DNA from: Vibrio pectenicida
GTDB taxonomy: Bacteria > Pseudomonadota > Gammaproteobacteria > Enterobacterales > Vibrionaceae
DNA: 64,000 bases
Direction of reading: 5' to 3'
Assembly: GCA_024347015.1 (NCBI GenBank)
Contig: AP024889.1
Span: 2,728,001-2,792,000, forward strand
Shown here: positions 35,410 through 45,524 of the stretch, piece after piece
How positions within the stretch are numbered: the stretch's first letter is position 1
Layout of the letters: every line of letters starts with the position of its first letter
Notes under the pieces: model-generated
The model's database searches: none
What the model was told of the DNA's origin: nothing
The model's input: the letters and a program-made list of their open reading frames with translations, nothing else
Program-made: the position numbers and the translations under genes

Positions 35410-37287
35410 TTAAAGAACCAAACGACGAATGTCTGACAAACATGCATTCAAATAGGTGATGAAACGTGCACCTTCAGCACCATCGATAACACGATGGTCA
35501 TATGACAGAGACAAAGGTAATTGTAGACGCGGTTCAAAGTCCTTACCGTTCCATACCGGCTTCATTTCAGATTTAGATACCCCAAGGATACCCACCTCTG
35601 GTGCATTCACTATAGGTGTAAATGCTGTACCACCAATTCCGCCAAGGCTAGAGATGGTGAAACAACCGCCTTGCATGTCTGCCGCTGTTAGCTTGCCAGA
35701 ACGTGCTTTCTTAGAAACAACCATTAGCTCTTCAGATAGATCGTAAATGCCTTTTTTGTTCACATCTTTGAAGACAGGAACAACAAGACCGTTTGGCGTA
35801 TCTACAGCAATACCCACGTTTACGTACTTTTTAAGAATGATGCTTTCGCCATCTTCAGAAAGAGAAGAGTTAAACGATGGGAATGCTTCTAGCGCTTTAG
35901 CAACCGCCTTCATGATGAACACAAGTGGCGTGATCTTCATTCCAGTGTCTTTCTTCGCTTCGATTGCATTCTGTTCTTTACGGAATGCTTCTAGCTCAGT
36001 GATGTCTGCGTTGTCCCACTGTGTAACATGGGGGATCATTACCCAGTTACGGTGCAGGTTAGCGCCAGAAATCTTCTTAATCTTAGAAAGCTTCTGAACT
36101 TCAGTTTCACCGAACTTGCTAAAGTCAACTTTTGGCCATGGTAGTAGACCAAGTGCAGAACCGTCGCCGCCTTTACCAGATGCCGCGGCACCAGATTCAA
36201 GACGCTTAAGAGCATCTTTAACGTAAGACTGAACATCTTCTTTAAGGATACGGCTCTTACGACCAGTACCTTTAACCTTAGAAAGGTTAACGCCAAATTC
36301 ACGAGCAAGACGACGAACCACTGGAGAAGCGTGTGCGTAGTCTCCGTTCTCTTGGAAATCACCAGTTGCTGCTGGGGCTGCCGCTTCTGCTATAGGAGCA
36401 GGTGCCGCCGCCGGAGCTGCTGCTTGTACGGGAGCTGCAACAGAAGCAGGAGCCGCGCCTTCAACAACGAACGTCATGATTAAAGAGCCCGTTGACACTT
36501 TGTCGCCAGCGGTAATCTTGATTTCTTTTACTGTACCAGCGAATGGTGCAGGTACTTCCATAGAAGCTTTATCACCTTCAACAGTAATTAAAGATTGCTC
36601 TTCTTCTACTGTATCACCAACCGCTACCATAATTTCAGTCACCTCGACTTCGTCGCCACCGATATCAGGAACGTTCACGTCTTTCTCAGCTGAGGTTGCT
36701 GGAGCTGCTGCAACTGGTGCCGCTACTGAAGTAGGAGCTGCTGCAACTGGGGCACCAGAACCAGCCACTTCAAATACCATGACTAGAGAGCCAGTAGATA
36801 CTGAGTCACCAGAAGCGATTTTAATTTCTTTAACCACACCAGAGAATGGTGCAGGTACTTCCATTGAAGCTTTGTCGCCTTCAACTGTAAGAAGGGATTG
36901 TTCTTCTTCTACAGAATCACCGATAGCAACCATGATTTCAGTGACTTCAACTTCATCACCGCCTATATCTGGGACATGAACTTCTTTAAGCTCGGCTGCT
37001 GCAGGAACAGCTGCCGCCGCTTCAACTACTGGAGCAATAGGCGCCGCTACAGCACCTTCAGCTTCGAAGATCATAATAAGAGAACCAGTAGAAACAGAAT
37101 CGCCTTCTGCAACTTTGATTTCTTTAACGATACCCGCTGTCGATGCAGGCACTTCCATAGAAGCTTTATCGCCTTCAACTGTTATCAGAGACTGCTCTAC
37201 TTCAACCTTGTCACCGACGCTTACAAGAATTTCAGTAACTTCAACCTCATCCGCACCGATATCTGGTACATTAATTTCGATTGCCAT
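35410..37287 (-). CDS. aceF: pyruvate dehydrogenase E2, dihydrolipoyl acetyltransferase
   Basis: 625 residues. Three lipoyl domains in tandem with the lipoyl lysines K41, K139 and K240 (each GDKASME), joined by Ala/Pro-rich linkers. The E3/E1-binding domain follows at about 325-365 ([14 protein letters not shown]). The acyltransferase has the catalytic His in SYDHRVIDG. It forms the core of the PDH complex and transfers acetyl groups to CoA. The triple-lipoyl form is normal in gammaproteobacteria; the DNA repeats (about 36470-37260) come from these domains. It starts 19 bp after aceE. Confidence 0.97.
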   Translation of the reverse strand: MAIEINVPDIGADEVEVTEILVSVGDKVEVEQSLITVEGDKASMEVPASTAGIVKEIKVAEGDSVSTGSLIMIFEAEGAVAAPIAPVVEAAAAVPAAAELKEVHVPDIGGDEVEVTEIMVAIGDSVEEEQSLLTVEGDKASMEVPAPFSGVVKEIKIASGDSVSTGSLVMVFEVAGSGAPVAAAPTSVAAPVAAAPATSAEKDVNVPDIGGDEVEVTEIMVAVGDTVEEEQSLITVEGDKASMEVPAPFAGTVKEIKITAGDKVSTGSLIMTFVVEGAAPASVAAPVQAAAPAAAPAPIAEAAAPAATGDFQENGDYAHASPVVRRLAREFGVNLSKVKGTGRKSRILKEDVQSYVKDALKRLESGAAASGKGGDGSALGLLPWPKVDFSKFGETEVQKLSKIKKISGANLHRNWVMIPHVTQWDNADITELEAFRKEQNAIEAKKDTGMKITPLVFIMKAVAKALEAFPSFNSSLSEDGESIILKKYVNVGIAVDTPNGLVVPVFKDVNKKGIYDLSEELMVVSKKARSGKLTAADMQGGCFTISSLGGIGGTAFTPIVNAPEVGILGVSKSEMKPVWNGKDFEPRLQLPLSLSYDHRVIDGAEGARFITYLNACLSDIRRLVL

Positions 37288-37306
37288 TTCTTATCTACCT
37301 TTCCAA

Positions 37307-39976
37307 TTAAGCGTACAACGGGTTAGTTTTCTCAGTGTCGATATCGAATTTTTTAATCGCTTTAGTGATCACTGATTTATCAACTTTACCAAGCCTTTCG
37401 AGTTCTGTTAGTGCTGCAACCACCACATAACCTGCATTCACTTCAAAGTGACGACGTAGGTTTTCACGGCTATCTGAACGACCAAAACCATCCGTGCCAA
37501 GCACTTTAAATGATTCAGAAGGCATAAATGCACGAACTTGCTCTGCGTAATTTTTCATGTAGTCAGTGGCTGCGATTGCAGGCTCTTTACCCATCAATTG
37601 CGTAATGTATGACACCTGAGCTTTTGCTTCTGGATGCAACATGTTAAAGCGCTCTACGGCTTGACCATCACGAGTAATTTCGTTGAATGAAGTGACTGAG
37701 TAAACATCAGAAGCAACACCATACTCATCACTTAAGATTTGAGCAGCCTTGCGTACTTCGTTCATGATAGTACCAGAGCTCATGAGCTGAACTTTACCTT
37801 TTCCGCGCTTACCTGAGTAGCTTTCAAGTTTGTAGATACCCTTACGAATACCTTCTTCCGCGCCTTCAGGCATTGCTGGCATTGCGTAGTTTTCGTTCAT
37901 CAGTGTTAGGTAATAGAACACATTTTCTTGCTCTGAACCATACATGCGACGAATACCATCCTGCATGATGACGGCGACTTCATAGGCAAAAGTCGGATCG
38001 TAGGAAATACAATTAGGAATTGTATTCGCCATGATGTGCGAGTGCCCATCCTCGTGCTGTAAGCCTTCACCGTTTAGGGTTGTACGGCCTGCTGTAGCAC
38101 CTAATAGGAAACCACGTGACTGTTGATCACCCGCCATCCAAGCCATATCACCTACACGTTGGAAACCAAACATTGAGTAGTAAATGTAAAATGGGATCAT
38201 GGGCAGGTCATTGGTGCTGTATGATGTTGCAGCAGCGACCCAAGAAGCCATAGACCCTAGTTCATTGATACCTTCTTGGAGTACTTGACCAGACGTCGCT
38301 TCTTTATAGTAAGAAACAATGCCTTTGTCTTCCGGTGTGTATTCTTGGCCATGTGGGTTATAAATACCAATTTGACGGAACAAGCCTTCCATACCAAAGG
38401 TACGTGCTTCATCACATATAATAGGCACAACGTTTTTGCCAATGCCTTTATTCTTTAACAGAATGTTTAACGTGCGCACATAGGCCATTGTGGTCGATAT
38501 TTCACGCTTTTGCTCACTAAGCAGAGGAGCAAACTCTTCAAGTTCAGGCACTTGAAGATCTTGAGTAAATTTAGGTAAACGCTTTGGCGTATAACCTTTC
38601 AGTTCTTTACGACGAGCATGAAGGTATTCGTATTCCGCTGAGCCTTCTTCTAGTTTTAGATACGGTAGCGCTTGCACTGCGTCATCCGTAAGGATGTCTT
38701 GAAGCCCTAAACGATCACGTAGGTGCAATACGTGAGTCATATCCATTTTCTTAACTTGGTGTGCGATGTTTTTACCTTCAGCCGCTTCACCCATACCGTA
38801 GCCTTTAACCGTCTTCGCTAAAATAACGGTTGGACGGCCTTTTGTATCCGCAGCATTTTTGTATGCAGCAAACAGCTTAGATGACTCATGACCACCACGC
38901 TTAAGAGCGAAGATTTGATCATCCGTCATATCAGCAACAAGTGCTGCTGTTTCTGGGTATTTTCCAAAGAAGTGTTCACGTACGTACGCGCCATCTTTAG
39001 ACTTAAAGGTTTGGTAATCACCGTCTACCGTTTCATTCATTAGCTGAAGTAGCTTACCTGACGTGTCTTTAGCCAGTAGGGAATCCCAGTTACTACCCCA
39101 AATAACTTTAACAACATTCCAACCAGCGCCTTTGAATAGACCTTCTAGTTCTTGAATGATGCTACCGTTACCCATAACAGGGCCGTCTAAGCGCTGTAGG
39201 TTACAGTTGATGAGAAAACACAGATTGTCTAGTTTTTCACGTGCAGCGAACGAGAGAGAACCGCGTGATTCTGGTTCATCCATCTCACCGTCACCGAGGA
39301 ACGCATATACACGTTGCGCTGAAGTATCTTTCAGACCACGTCCTTCAAGATACTTGAGGAAGCGCGCTTGATAAATAGCAGTGATAGGACCAAGGCCCAT
39401 CGATACTGTTGGGAACTGCCAGAACTCAGGCATGAGTTTAGGGTGCGGGTATGATGGTATACCTTTCCCGTCTACTTCTTGACGGAAGTTATCTAACTGC
39501 TCTTCAGTCAGACGGCCTTCAACAAATGCGCGCGAGTAAATACCTGGAGAAATATGACCTTGGTAGTAAACCAGATCGCCACCATCCGTGTCATTTGGAG
39601 CACGGAAGAAATGGTTGAAACATACTTCGTAGAATGACGCTGCAGACTGATAAGAAGCCATATGACCACCTAGGTCTAGGTCTTTCTTAGAGGCACGCAA
39701 TACGATCATGATTGCGTTCCAGCGAATGATTGAACGAATACGACGTTCAAGCGTGGTGTCGCCCGGGTATGCTGGCTCTTGTGCGGCTGGAATAGTGTTA
39801 ATGTAGTTAGTGTTGATCCCCGTAGGCATATCAACACCATCTAAACGTGCTTTTTCTAGAACTGTTTCTAATAGAAACTGGGCACGTTCTACACCTTCTT
39901 CACGAACAACGGATTCAAGAGCTTTTAGCCAATCTTGAGTTTCCAGTGCGTCTACGTCATGCTTCATATCAGACAT
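37307..39976 (-). CDS. aceE: pyruvate dehydrogenase E1 component
   Basis: 889 residues, homodimeric-type E1 as in E. coli AceE. The thiamine diphosphate motif GDGEMDEPES...NCNLQ is present, as is the conserved HISPGIYSRAFVEGR region. It decarboxylates pyruvate and acetylates the E2 lipoyl groups. The start ATG has AAGGA about 9 bases upstream. It lies 48 bp after pdhR and is co-transcribed with aceF, so pyruvate-responsive PdhR should control it. Confidence 0.97.
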   Translation of the reverse strand: MSDMKHDVDALETQDWLKALESVVREEGVERAQFLLETVLEKARLDGVDMPTGINTNYINTIPAAQEPAYPGDTTLERRIRSIIRWNAIMIVLRASKKDLDLGGHMASYQSAASFYEVCFNHFFRAPNDTDGGDLVYYQGHISPGIYSRAFVEGRLTEEQLDNFRQEVDGKGIPSYPHPKLMPEFWQFPTVSMGLGPITAIYQARFLKYLEGRGLKDTSAQRVYAFLGDGEMDEPESRGSLSFAAREKLDNLCFLINCNLQRLDGPVMGNGSIIQELEGLFKGAGWNVVKVIWGSNWDSLLAKDTSGKLLQLMNETVDGDYQTFKSKDGAYVREHFFGKYPETAALVADMTDDQIFALKRGGHESSKLFAAYKNAADTKGRPTVILAKTVKGYGMGEAAEGKNIAHQVKKMDMTHVLHLRDRLGLQDILTDDAVQALPYLKLEEGSAEYEYLHARRKELKGYTPKRLPKFTQDLQVPELEEFAPLLSEQKREISTTMAYVRTLNILLKNKGIGKNVVPIICDEARTFGMEGLFRQIGIYNPHGQEYTPEDKGIVSYYKEATSGQVLQEGINELGSMASWVAAATSYSTNDLPMIPFYIYYSMFGFQRVGDMAWMAGDQQSRGFLLGATAGRTTLNGEGLQHEDGHSHIMANTIPNCISYDPTFAYEVAVIMQDGIRRMYGSEQENVFYYLTLMNENYAMPAMPEGAEEGIRKGIYKLESYSGKRGKGKVQLMSSGTIMNEVRKAAQILSDEYGVASDVYSVTSFNEITRDGQAVERFNMLHPEAKAQVSYITQLMGKEPAIAATDYMKNYAEQVRAFMPSESFKVLGTDGFGRSDSRENLRRHFEVNAGYVVVAALTELERLGKVDKSVITKAIKKFDIDTEKTNPLYA

Positions 39977-40024
39977 GGCGATCTATCCTTCTGTTGGTTG
40001 GATCTATATATTTAAGTAACGCTA

Positions 40025-40792
40025 TTACGAGTCGTTACCCTGTTGTATTCGACGTAAAGAGCGCTCTCTGCGAGATTCTTCGCGGCTCAAATCCAACAAT
40101 GTTTCTTCAATATAAGCTAAATGAGAATGTGACATTTCACGTGCCTTTTCAGGCTGACCTGAAACAATCGCATCTACAATATTAGCTCGGTGTTTACTTA
40201 CTTTTTCAACCACTTCATCACGACGATGTAAGAGTTTGAGATTCTGCAGGACATTTTGCTCCAATAGTGGTGCTAAACTGCGCACAATGTGCAATAAAAC
40301 CACGTTATGGGCAGCTTCAGTTAAGGCTATCAAAAACTGCATAACTGCAGTGGCTTCAGCCTCAACGTTCTTCTTCGTTTGCTCTTCACTAATATTGTTC
40401 AAGCATGCTTGAATACGGGCAAAGTCCTGTTCGGTACCACGAACTGCTGCAAAATAAGCGGAAATACCTTCCATCGCATGACGCGTTTCAAGCAAATCCA
40501 ACTGTGTTTCCGAGTGGCTAGACAATAAATTTAGCAGAGGATCGGAGAAACTCGTCCAAATTTTCTCACTAACAAATGTACCACCACCCTGACGACGCGT
40601 AAGAAGATGTTTGGCTTCTAGTCGCTGAATGGCTTCTCGGATTGAGGGTCGAGAAACATCAAACTGTTTTGCCAGTTCTCGCTCTGGTGGCAACTGCTGC
40701 CCCGGAGATAAGGTTCCTTCCACAATCAGCCTTTCTAATTCTTGTTCTATAACATCAGAAAGTTTTGGCTGACGAATCCTTTGATAAGCCAT
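40025..40792 (-). CDS. pdhR: pyruvate dehydrogenase complex repressor PdhR
   Basis: 255 residues. GntR-type winged helix ([25 protein letters not shown]) followed by an FCD effector domain ([30 protein letters not shown]). It closely matches E. coli PdhR, including the tail [13 protein letters not shown]. It represses pdhR-aceEF-lpdA until pyruvate binds. The start at 40792 ([13 protein letters not shown]) matches E. coli; the ORF extends to 40822, where the first operator lies. Confidence 0.95.
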   Translation of the reverse strand: MAYQRIRQPKLSDVIEQELERLIVEGTLSPGQQLPPERELAKQFDVSRPSIREAIQRLEAKHLLTRRQGGGTFVSEKIWTSFSDPLLNLLSSHSETQLDLLETRHAMEGISAYFAAVRGTEQDFARIQACLNNISEEQTKKNVEAEATAVMQFLIALTEAAHNVVLLHIVRSLAPLLEQNVLQNLKLLHRRDEVVEKVSKHRANIVDAIVSGQPEKAREMSHSHLAYIEETLLDLSREESRRERSLRRIQQGNDS

Positions 40793-40820
40793 AGTTGTTG
40801 TTCTTCTATTTTTTGCAGTC

Positions 40821-40837
40821 AATTGGTAATACCAATT
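40821..40837. promoter_or_regulatory. PdhR operator 1
   Basis: AATTGGTAATACCAATT is a perfect palindrome matching the PdhR consensus ATTGGTnnnACCAAT. It is 28 bp upstream of the chosen pdhR start, placed for autorepression of the pdh operon. Confidence 0.85.
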
Positions 40838-40957
40838 TCATATTGGCGAAGAAACTAACATAATTAAAACGCAAGTTCCAGTCAAAAGTTGACCCATATC
40901 ATTGAACAAGATAACCATCAACACTCTGATAACAATAGCTGATTAAAACAGCAACTC

Positions 40958-40974
40958 AATTGGTCAGACCAATT
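40958..40974. promoter_or_regulatory. PdhR operator 2
   Basis: AATTGGTCAGACCAATT is a second perfect PdhR palindrome, centred 137 bp further upstream. Two sites suggest cooperative or looped repression, or control of an additional promoter. The 392-bp pdhR-recJ intergenic region (40793-41184) holds these two sites and the recJ terminator; I see no gene in it. Confidence 0.8.
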
Positions 40975-41105
40975 ACAATACATAAACAATTAAACTTTGA
41001 AGTCCCACCTAGCTCAAGATTAGAACCAACAATTGGCACTAAGTTTCAACCAAAAAGCCAAACTACCTGCTCAAAGCTGATAACTAAGTGTTAAGTAATG
41101 CAGAG

Positions 41106-41138
41106 AAAAAGCCAGTCCATGGATTGCCTACAGGCTTT
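41106..41138 (-). terminator. terminator after recJ
   Basis: On the minus strand AAAGCC...GGCTTTTT closes over an inner near-palindrome around CCATGG, ending in five T residues, about 47 bp after the recJ stop. Confidence 0.6.
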
Positions 41139-41184
41139 CATAGGCATAGAGGAAGGGGGCCACCTATTACAATTCTGTTGTTGA

Positions 41185-42921
41185 TCATTTGGCTTCGAGG
41201 TAATCAATCATGAGTTGTAATGATTGATTACCTCGAAATTCATTTATATCAAGTTTAAAAGCCAAGCGAACTGTTTTTACTGAGGCATCAGGCCAGCGCC
41301 GCAAATCAACATTAAAAGCTATACCGTCCAACATAATATTAGTTGGATGACCTTTATATAAAGGCTCTAACATAAGTTTTAGATGCTTTTCACCCACCAG
41401 CTTTTGGTGGAGTAGCTTGAATTCACCGTCAAAGACAGGTTCAGGAAATGCTTGCCCCCAAGGCCCAGCAGCACGAAGTAACTCTGCAGTATGCATAGAA
41501 AACTCTTCTGGCTTAAGTTCACCGTCGGAGAGAATAATACCTTTAAGAGTCGCGTCATCGAGCTCTGCCTTAACAGCAGCGTCAAAAAGCTGAGAAAATC
41601 GCTCAAAGTCTTGTTCTAAAACCGTTAAACCAGCAGCCATTGCATGCCCACCAAACTTAATAATTAGACCTGGGTTTTGGGTATCAATATGGTCTAAAGC
41701 ATCACGCATGTGCAAACCTGGTATTGAACGGCATGAACCTTTTAACATACCATCGCCACCATCGGCAAAAGCAATGACCGGACGGTGAAACTTTTCCTTA
41801 ATTCGGGATGCCAAAATACCAATCACCCCTTGATGCCAATCACGCTGAAATAATACTAATCCATGAGGCATGTGATTATCACCAAATTGTAAACGCTCAC
41901 AAAATGCCATCGCCTCTTGCTTCATTCCCTCTTCAATCTCTTTTCGAGTTTGATTCAACCCATCCAACTCATTCGCCATTCGACGCGCAGCATGAATATT
42001 ATCAGTCAGCAACAGCTCAACACCAAATGACATATCATCCAAGCGGCCAGCAGCATTAATGCGCGGACCTAATCCAAACCCAAAATCAGCGGCAACCAAC
42101 CTACGAGGATCTCGTTTTGCGACTTCAATTAGAGCCAGAATTCCTGGCCTAGATTTACCTGCTCGAATACGCTGTAATCCTTGATAAACCAAAATTCGAT
42201 TGTTTTCATCGAGCGGAACAACATCAGCAACGGTTCCAAGTGCCACTAAATCAAGTAACCCCATCAGTTTCGGCTCTGTTATACCTTGCTGAGAAAACCA
42301 GCCTAAATCACGCAAGAAAACACAAAGCGCCATCATCAAGTAAAATGCAACGCCAACACCGGCTAACGCTTTAGATGGAAAGCGACAAGCCTCGAGATTC
42401 GGATTAACCATAGCATCAGCAATAGGGAGTTCATTGCCCGGTAAATGATGATCTGTGACCAATACCGTTAAACCTCGTGATTTGGCATAGCGTACTCCTT
42501 CAATAGAAGACACTCCATTATCAACCGTCATGATAACTTCTGCACCAAGCTCAATAGCCTGATCCACTACTTCAGGACTCAACCCATAACCGTCTTCGAA
42601 ACGATTTGGTACCAAATAATCAACATTTGCTGATCCAAGCATTCTCAGCGCTATCACGGATAAAGCCGAGCTGGTTGCCCCATCTGCATCAAAGTCACCA
42701 ACCACGATAATTCGTTTATTAGCTGATATAGCTTGGTATAAAAGTTTTACCGCCGTATCAATCCCATGCAATTTTGTAAATGAATGCAGATAACGAGCTG
42801 TAGTTTCTAACTGCTGGGAGCAAGTAACCCCACGAGAAATATAGATACGTTTAAGAAGAGGCGTAATATCAGCCTCAAGTAAACTCAGATTTGCTTCTGG
42901 ACGACGTTGAATCTCGATCAT
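41185..42921 (-). CDS. recJ: single-strand-specific 5'-3' exonuclease RecJ
   Basis: 578 residues, DHH superfamily. Motif I is DFDADGATS, motif III is TDHHLPG, and the DHHA1 part carries KFGGHAMAAGL. It degrades ssDNA 5'-3' in RecF-pathway recombination and in mismatch and base excision repair. The ATG at 42921 (MIEIQRRP) fits the family; there is no clear Shine-Dalgarno, and a TTG four codons upstream is possible. It is last in the order xerD-dsbC-recJ, as in E. coli. Confidence 0.95.
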   Translation of the reverse strand: MIEIQRRPEANLSLLEADITPLLKRIYISRGVTCSQQLETTARYLHSFTKLHGIDTAVKLLYQAISANKRIIVVGDFDADGATSSALSVIALRMLGSANVDYLVPNRFEDGYGLSPEVVDQAIELGAEVIMTVDNGVSSIEGVRYAKSRGLTVLVTDHHLPGNELPIADAMVNPNLEACRFPSKALAGVGVAFYLMMALCVFLRDLGWFSQQGITEPKLMGLLDLVALGTVADVVPLDENNRILVYQGLQRIRAGKSRPGILALIEVAKRDPRRLVAADFGFGLGPRINAAGRLDDMSFGVELLLTDNIHAARRMANELDGLNQTRKEIEEGMKQEAMAFCERLQFGDNHMPHGLVLFQRDWHQGVIGILASRIKEKFHRPVIAFADGGDGMLKGSCRSIPGLHMRDALDHIDTQNPGLIIKFGGHAMAAGLTVLEQDFERFSQLFDAAVKAELDDATLKGIILSDGELKPEEFSMHTAELLRAAGPWGQAFPEPVFDGEFKLLHQKLVGEKHLKLMLEPLYKGHPTNIMLDGIAFNVDLRRWPDASVKTVRLAFKLDINEFRGNQSLQLMIDYLEAK

Positions 42922-43058
42922 AAATAAAATCAAACTTGTACTTTAGGAGGCATTAGAATGGAAAATACACAAAGCGGACAACCACCAGCAACATAAGGAT
43001 TGAGATCAGGTGGCTACCGCTACTTTTCAATAACTCTAACGAGTCAAAACTGATATTT

Positions 43059-43811
43059 TTACGACTTTTGAGTCTGTTGCAAACGTTTTAGCATTTGATC
43101 TGGTGGCAGATAACCACCCACCATTTCACCGCCTGGCAAAAAGATCGCAGGAGTGCCACTTATGCCCAGCTCTCGACCCAAGTTATAGTGTTTTTTGATA
43201 ATATCTTGGAATTTAGCAAAGTCTTTGCTCTTGTCTGGGAATTCACTTTTTTGCTTTGCGATATCCATCGATTTTTGCGGGTCTTTTGCTCCCCAAATAG
43301 TCGCCATTTTATCGGCAACTGAACCTGCTCCCCCTTGACGCGGATAGGCCATATAGCGAATAGTGATACCAAGATTGTTATAGTCTTTAATTTGATTGTG
43401 TAGGCGTACACAATAGCCACAGGTTATATCGGTAAATACTGTAACAACATATTTCTCATCTTTAGCTTTGAATTCAATCATGCTGTCTTGGAATTTGTTA
43501 ATTTTAGCCGCATTAATTGGTGCCTGTCGCTTGGCTAATACATCTTCATACTGGCCATCTTTATCAAGCTTATATAAGCTCCCAGCTAAAAAATATTCAC
43601 CGTCTGGCGAAGCAAAAAGAACCCCACCACTGGTTTGAACCTCAACCAAACCTTTAATATCGGCTGGTACTACTTTATTAATTTCTAAACCTAATTTAGA
43701 AAAACGCTTTTCAAGTTGAGCTTTATCTACTTTTACCTCTGCTGATGAAACCGTTTGTGCGGTCATTAGTAAAGGAAGGGTAAGTAGAGTCATTCGGCGT
43801 AATACGCTCAT
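43059..43811 (-). CDS. dsbC: periplasmic disulphide isomerase DsbC
   Basis: 250 residues with a signal peptide (likely cleavage after VSSA, residue 24), an N-terminal dimerisation domain, a linker helix and a thioredoxin domain with the active site CGYC (C131, C134) and the cis-Pro loop SGTPAIF. It reshuffles wrong disulphides, kept reduced by DsbD. The second, structural cysteine pair of E. coli DsbC is absent: the position after the active site reads IWGAKD where E. coli has IWCAKD, and no further cysteines occur. The start has GGTG 6 bases upstream. It is 37 bp downstream of xerD. Confidence 0.93.
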   Translation of the reverse strand: MSVLRRMTLLTLPLLMTAQTVSSAEVKVDKAQLEKRFSKLGLEINKVVPADIKGLVEVQTSGGVLFASPDGEYFLAGSLYKLDKDGQYEDVLAKRQAPINAAKINKFQDSMIEFKAKDEKYVVTVFTDITCGYCVRLHNQIKDYNNLGITIRYMAYPRQGGAGSVADKMATIWGAKDPQKSMDIAKQKSEFPDKSKDFAKFQDIIKKHYNLGRELGISGTPAIFLPGGEMVGGYLPPDQMLKRLQQTQKS

Positions 43812-43848
43812 TGAATTCACCTTATTATTTACTGGCAAAGGGCATCCC

Positions 43849-44757
43849 CTATGCTCTTGGATGATGCTCACTGTGTAACTGCTTTAATCGCTCTGTTGCC
43901 ACGTGAGTATAAATTTGTGTTGTCGATAAGTCACTGTGCCCTAATAGCATTTGTACAACTCTAAGATCTGCTCCATAGTTGAGCAAATGGGTGGCAAATG
44001 CATGACGCAACACATGTGGCGACAACAGTTCTGTCTCAATTCCAGCCATAATGGCATAATGCTTGATGCGATGCCAAAACGTCTGGCGCGTCATTTGACG
44101 TGCTCTTTTGCTCGGAAATACTACATCAGAAGTTGTTTCTCCTAGCAACTCAGACCGTCCTTGCTGGATAAAAGTTTCAATCCATTCAACAGCATTTTCT
44201 CCCATAGGAACCAAGCGCTCTTTTCCTCCCTTACCAGTCACGCGCACAACACCTTGTCTAAGACTTATATTTTCCATTGTCAAACTGACAAGCTCTGTTA
44301 CTCGAAGTCCAGTCGCATAGAGCAATTCAAGCATCGCTTTATCTCTTAATTCCAGCGCATCATTGGTGTCTGGAGCATTTAATAATGCCTCAACTTGCTC
44401 CTCACTCAGATCTTTAGGGAGTCGCTTGGGTAACTTAGGACTGACCAAAAGTGCACTAGGATCATCGGCTCGTACTTTTTCTCTATGAAGATATTGAAAT
44501 AAGCGTCGTATAGCTGACAACATTCTTGCGCGGGAGGTCTGTTTATAATCTTGATCCATTAACCAGCTCTGATAATTCTGCAGCCCAGATAAACTTATGA
44601 AATCAAGACGATAATTGTTATCGCTCATCCACTGAATCAGCTTCGACAAATCATTACGATAAGACATCAAGGTGTTTTCAGACAATCCTCTTTCCATCCA
44701 CATCGCATCAAGAAACTGTTCAATAATCCCCTGCTCAAAAGAAATCTTATCTGACAC
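43849..44757 (-). CDS. xerD: site-specific tyrosine recombinase XerD
   Basis: 302 residues. N-terminal SAM-like domain, then a catalytic domain with Arg in ATGLRVTEL, Lys in the beta-hairpin (GKGGKERLVP), HVLRHAFATHLL (HxxR), LGHSDLSTTQIYTHV (His and nucleophile Tyr). It resolves chromosome dimers at dif with XerC; in V. cholerae the pair is also used by integrating phages. The start is probably GTG at 44757, 6 bases after GAGG; the TTG at 44769 lacks a ribosome binding site. Confidence 0.95.
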   Translation of the reverse strand: MSDKISFEQGIIEQFLDAMWMERGLSENTLMSYRNDLSKLIQWMSDNNYRLDFISLSGLQNYQSWLMDQDYKQTSRARMLSAIRRLFQYLHREKVRADDPSALLVSPKLPKRLPKDLSEEQVEALLNAPDTNDALELRDKAMLELLYATGLRVTELVSLTMENISLRQGVVRVTGKGGKERLVPMGENAVEWIETFIQQGRSELLGETTSDVVFPSKRARQMTRQTFWHRIKHYAIMAGIETELLSPHVLRHAFATHLLNYGADLRVVQMLLGHSDLSTTQIYTHVATERLKQLHSEHHPRA

Positions 44758-44908
44758 ATTAATCCTCAACTGTAAGATATGCGCTCAATGTAAGTGTCAT
44801 GAGATAATAAAGCTATAAAAATTGCTTTTTATTCTGCATATTCGCTGCAAAGCTCGCCATTTTATGGTTAAAATTCACTATTAATTAGAATGAGTGAAAA
44901 AGAAAGTA

Positions 44909-45430
44909 ATGAAAATTGGTCTGTTTTACGGTTCAACCACCTGCTATACCGAAATGGCCGCAGAAAAAATGCGAGCTATTCTAGGAAAAAATCTGGTTGA
45001 TATTTTTAATGTCAAACAAACACCTCTAACTGAGGCGGAAAATTACGACTTACTCATTCTAGGCATCTCTACTTGGGACTTTGGAGAAATTCAAGAAGAC
45101 TGGGATGAAATTTGGAATGATATTTCAACCTTATCGCTAAATGATAAAACCATCGCATTATATGGGCTTGGCGATCAAGAAGGCTATGGTGAATGGTATC
45201 TAGATGCGATGGGTATGCTGCATGATCAACTACAAAAAACAGGTGCTAGTATTATTGGCTATTGGCCAAATGATGAGAGCTACCAATTTGATGCTTCTAA
45301 AGCCCTCACTGAAGATAAAAAACAGTTTGTTGGCCTAGCTTTGGATGAAGACTCCCAGTATGAACTCAGTGATGAACGCATTGCAACATGGGTTGAACAG
45401 GTGTTAGTCGAATACCAAGAGACTCTTTAA
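44909..45430 (+). CDS. fldB: flavodoxin FldB
   Basis: 173-residue long-chain flavodoxin. The FMN-phosphate loop [14 protein letters not shown] and the aromatic-binding [17 protein letters not shown] and [12 protein letters not shown] segments match E. coli FldB better than FldA. It is a low-potential electron carrier. The ATG at 44909 (MKIGLFYG) fits the family; a GTG five codons upstream is the alternative. It is divergent from xerD, as in E. coli. A GGTTG-type hairpin without a T-run (45444-45467) lies in the 94-bp gap before ampD. Confidence 0.92.
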   Translation: MKIGLFYGSTTCYTEMAAEKMRAILGKNLVDIFNVKQTPLTEAENYDLLILGISTWDFGEIQEDWDEIWNDISTLSLNDKTIALYGLGDQEGYGEWYLDAMGMLHDQLQKTGASIIGYWPNDESYQFDASKALTEDKKQFVGLALDEDSQYELSDERIATWVEQVLVEYQETL

Positions 45431-45524
45431 AATAAGCCTCATTAGGTTGGTGGCAAAACATCAACCTGCTCATCTAAGCGAGAAGTTTAATCAATTATTT
45501 TTCACCATAATCATACGCGATAGT

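Noticed and set aside
36476..37375. Plus-strand ORFs and regularly spaced direct repeats resembling a repeat array
   Set aside because: They are the antisense strand of the three aceF lipoyl domains; repeat spacing is about 300 bp and coding, not CRISPR.
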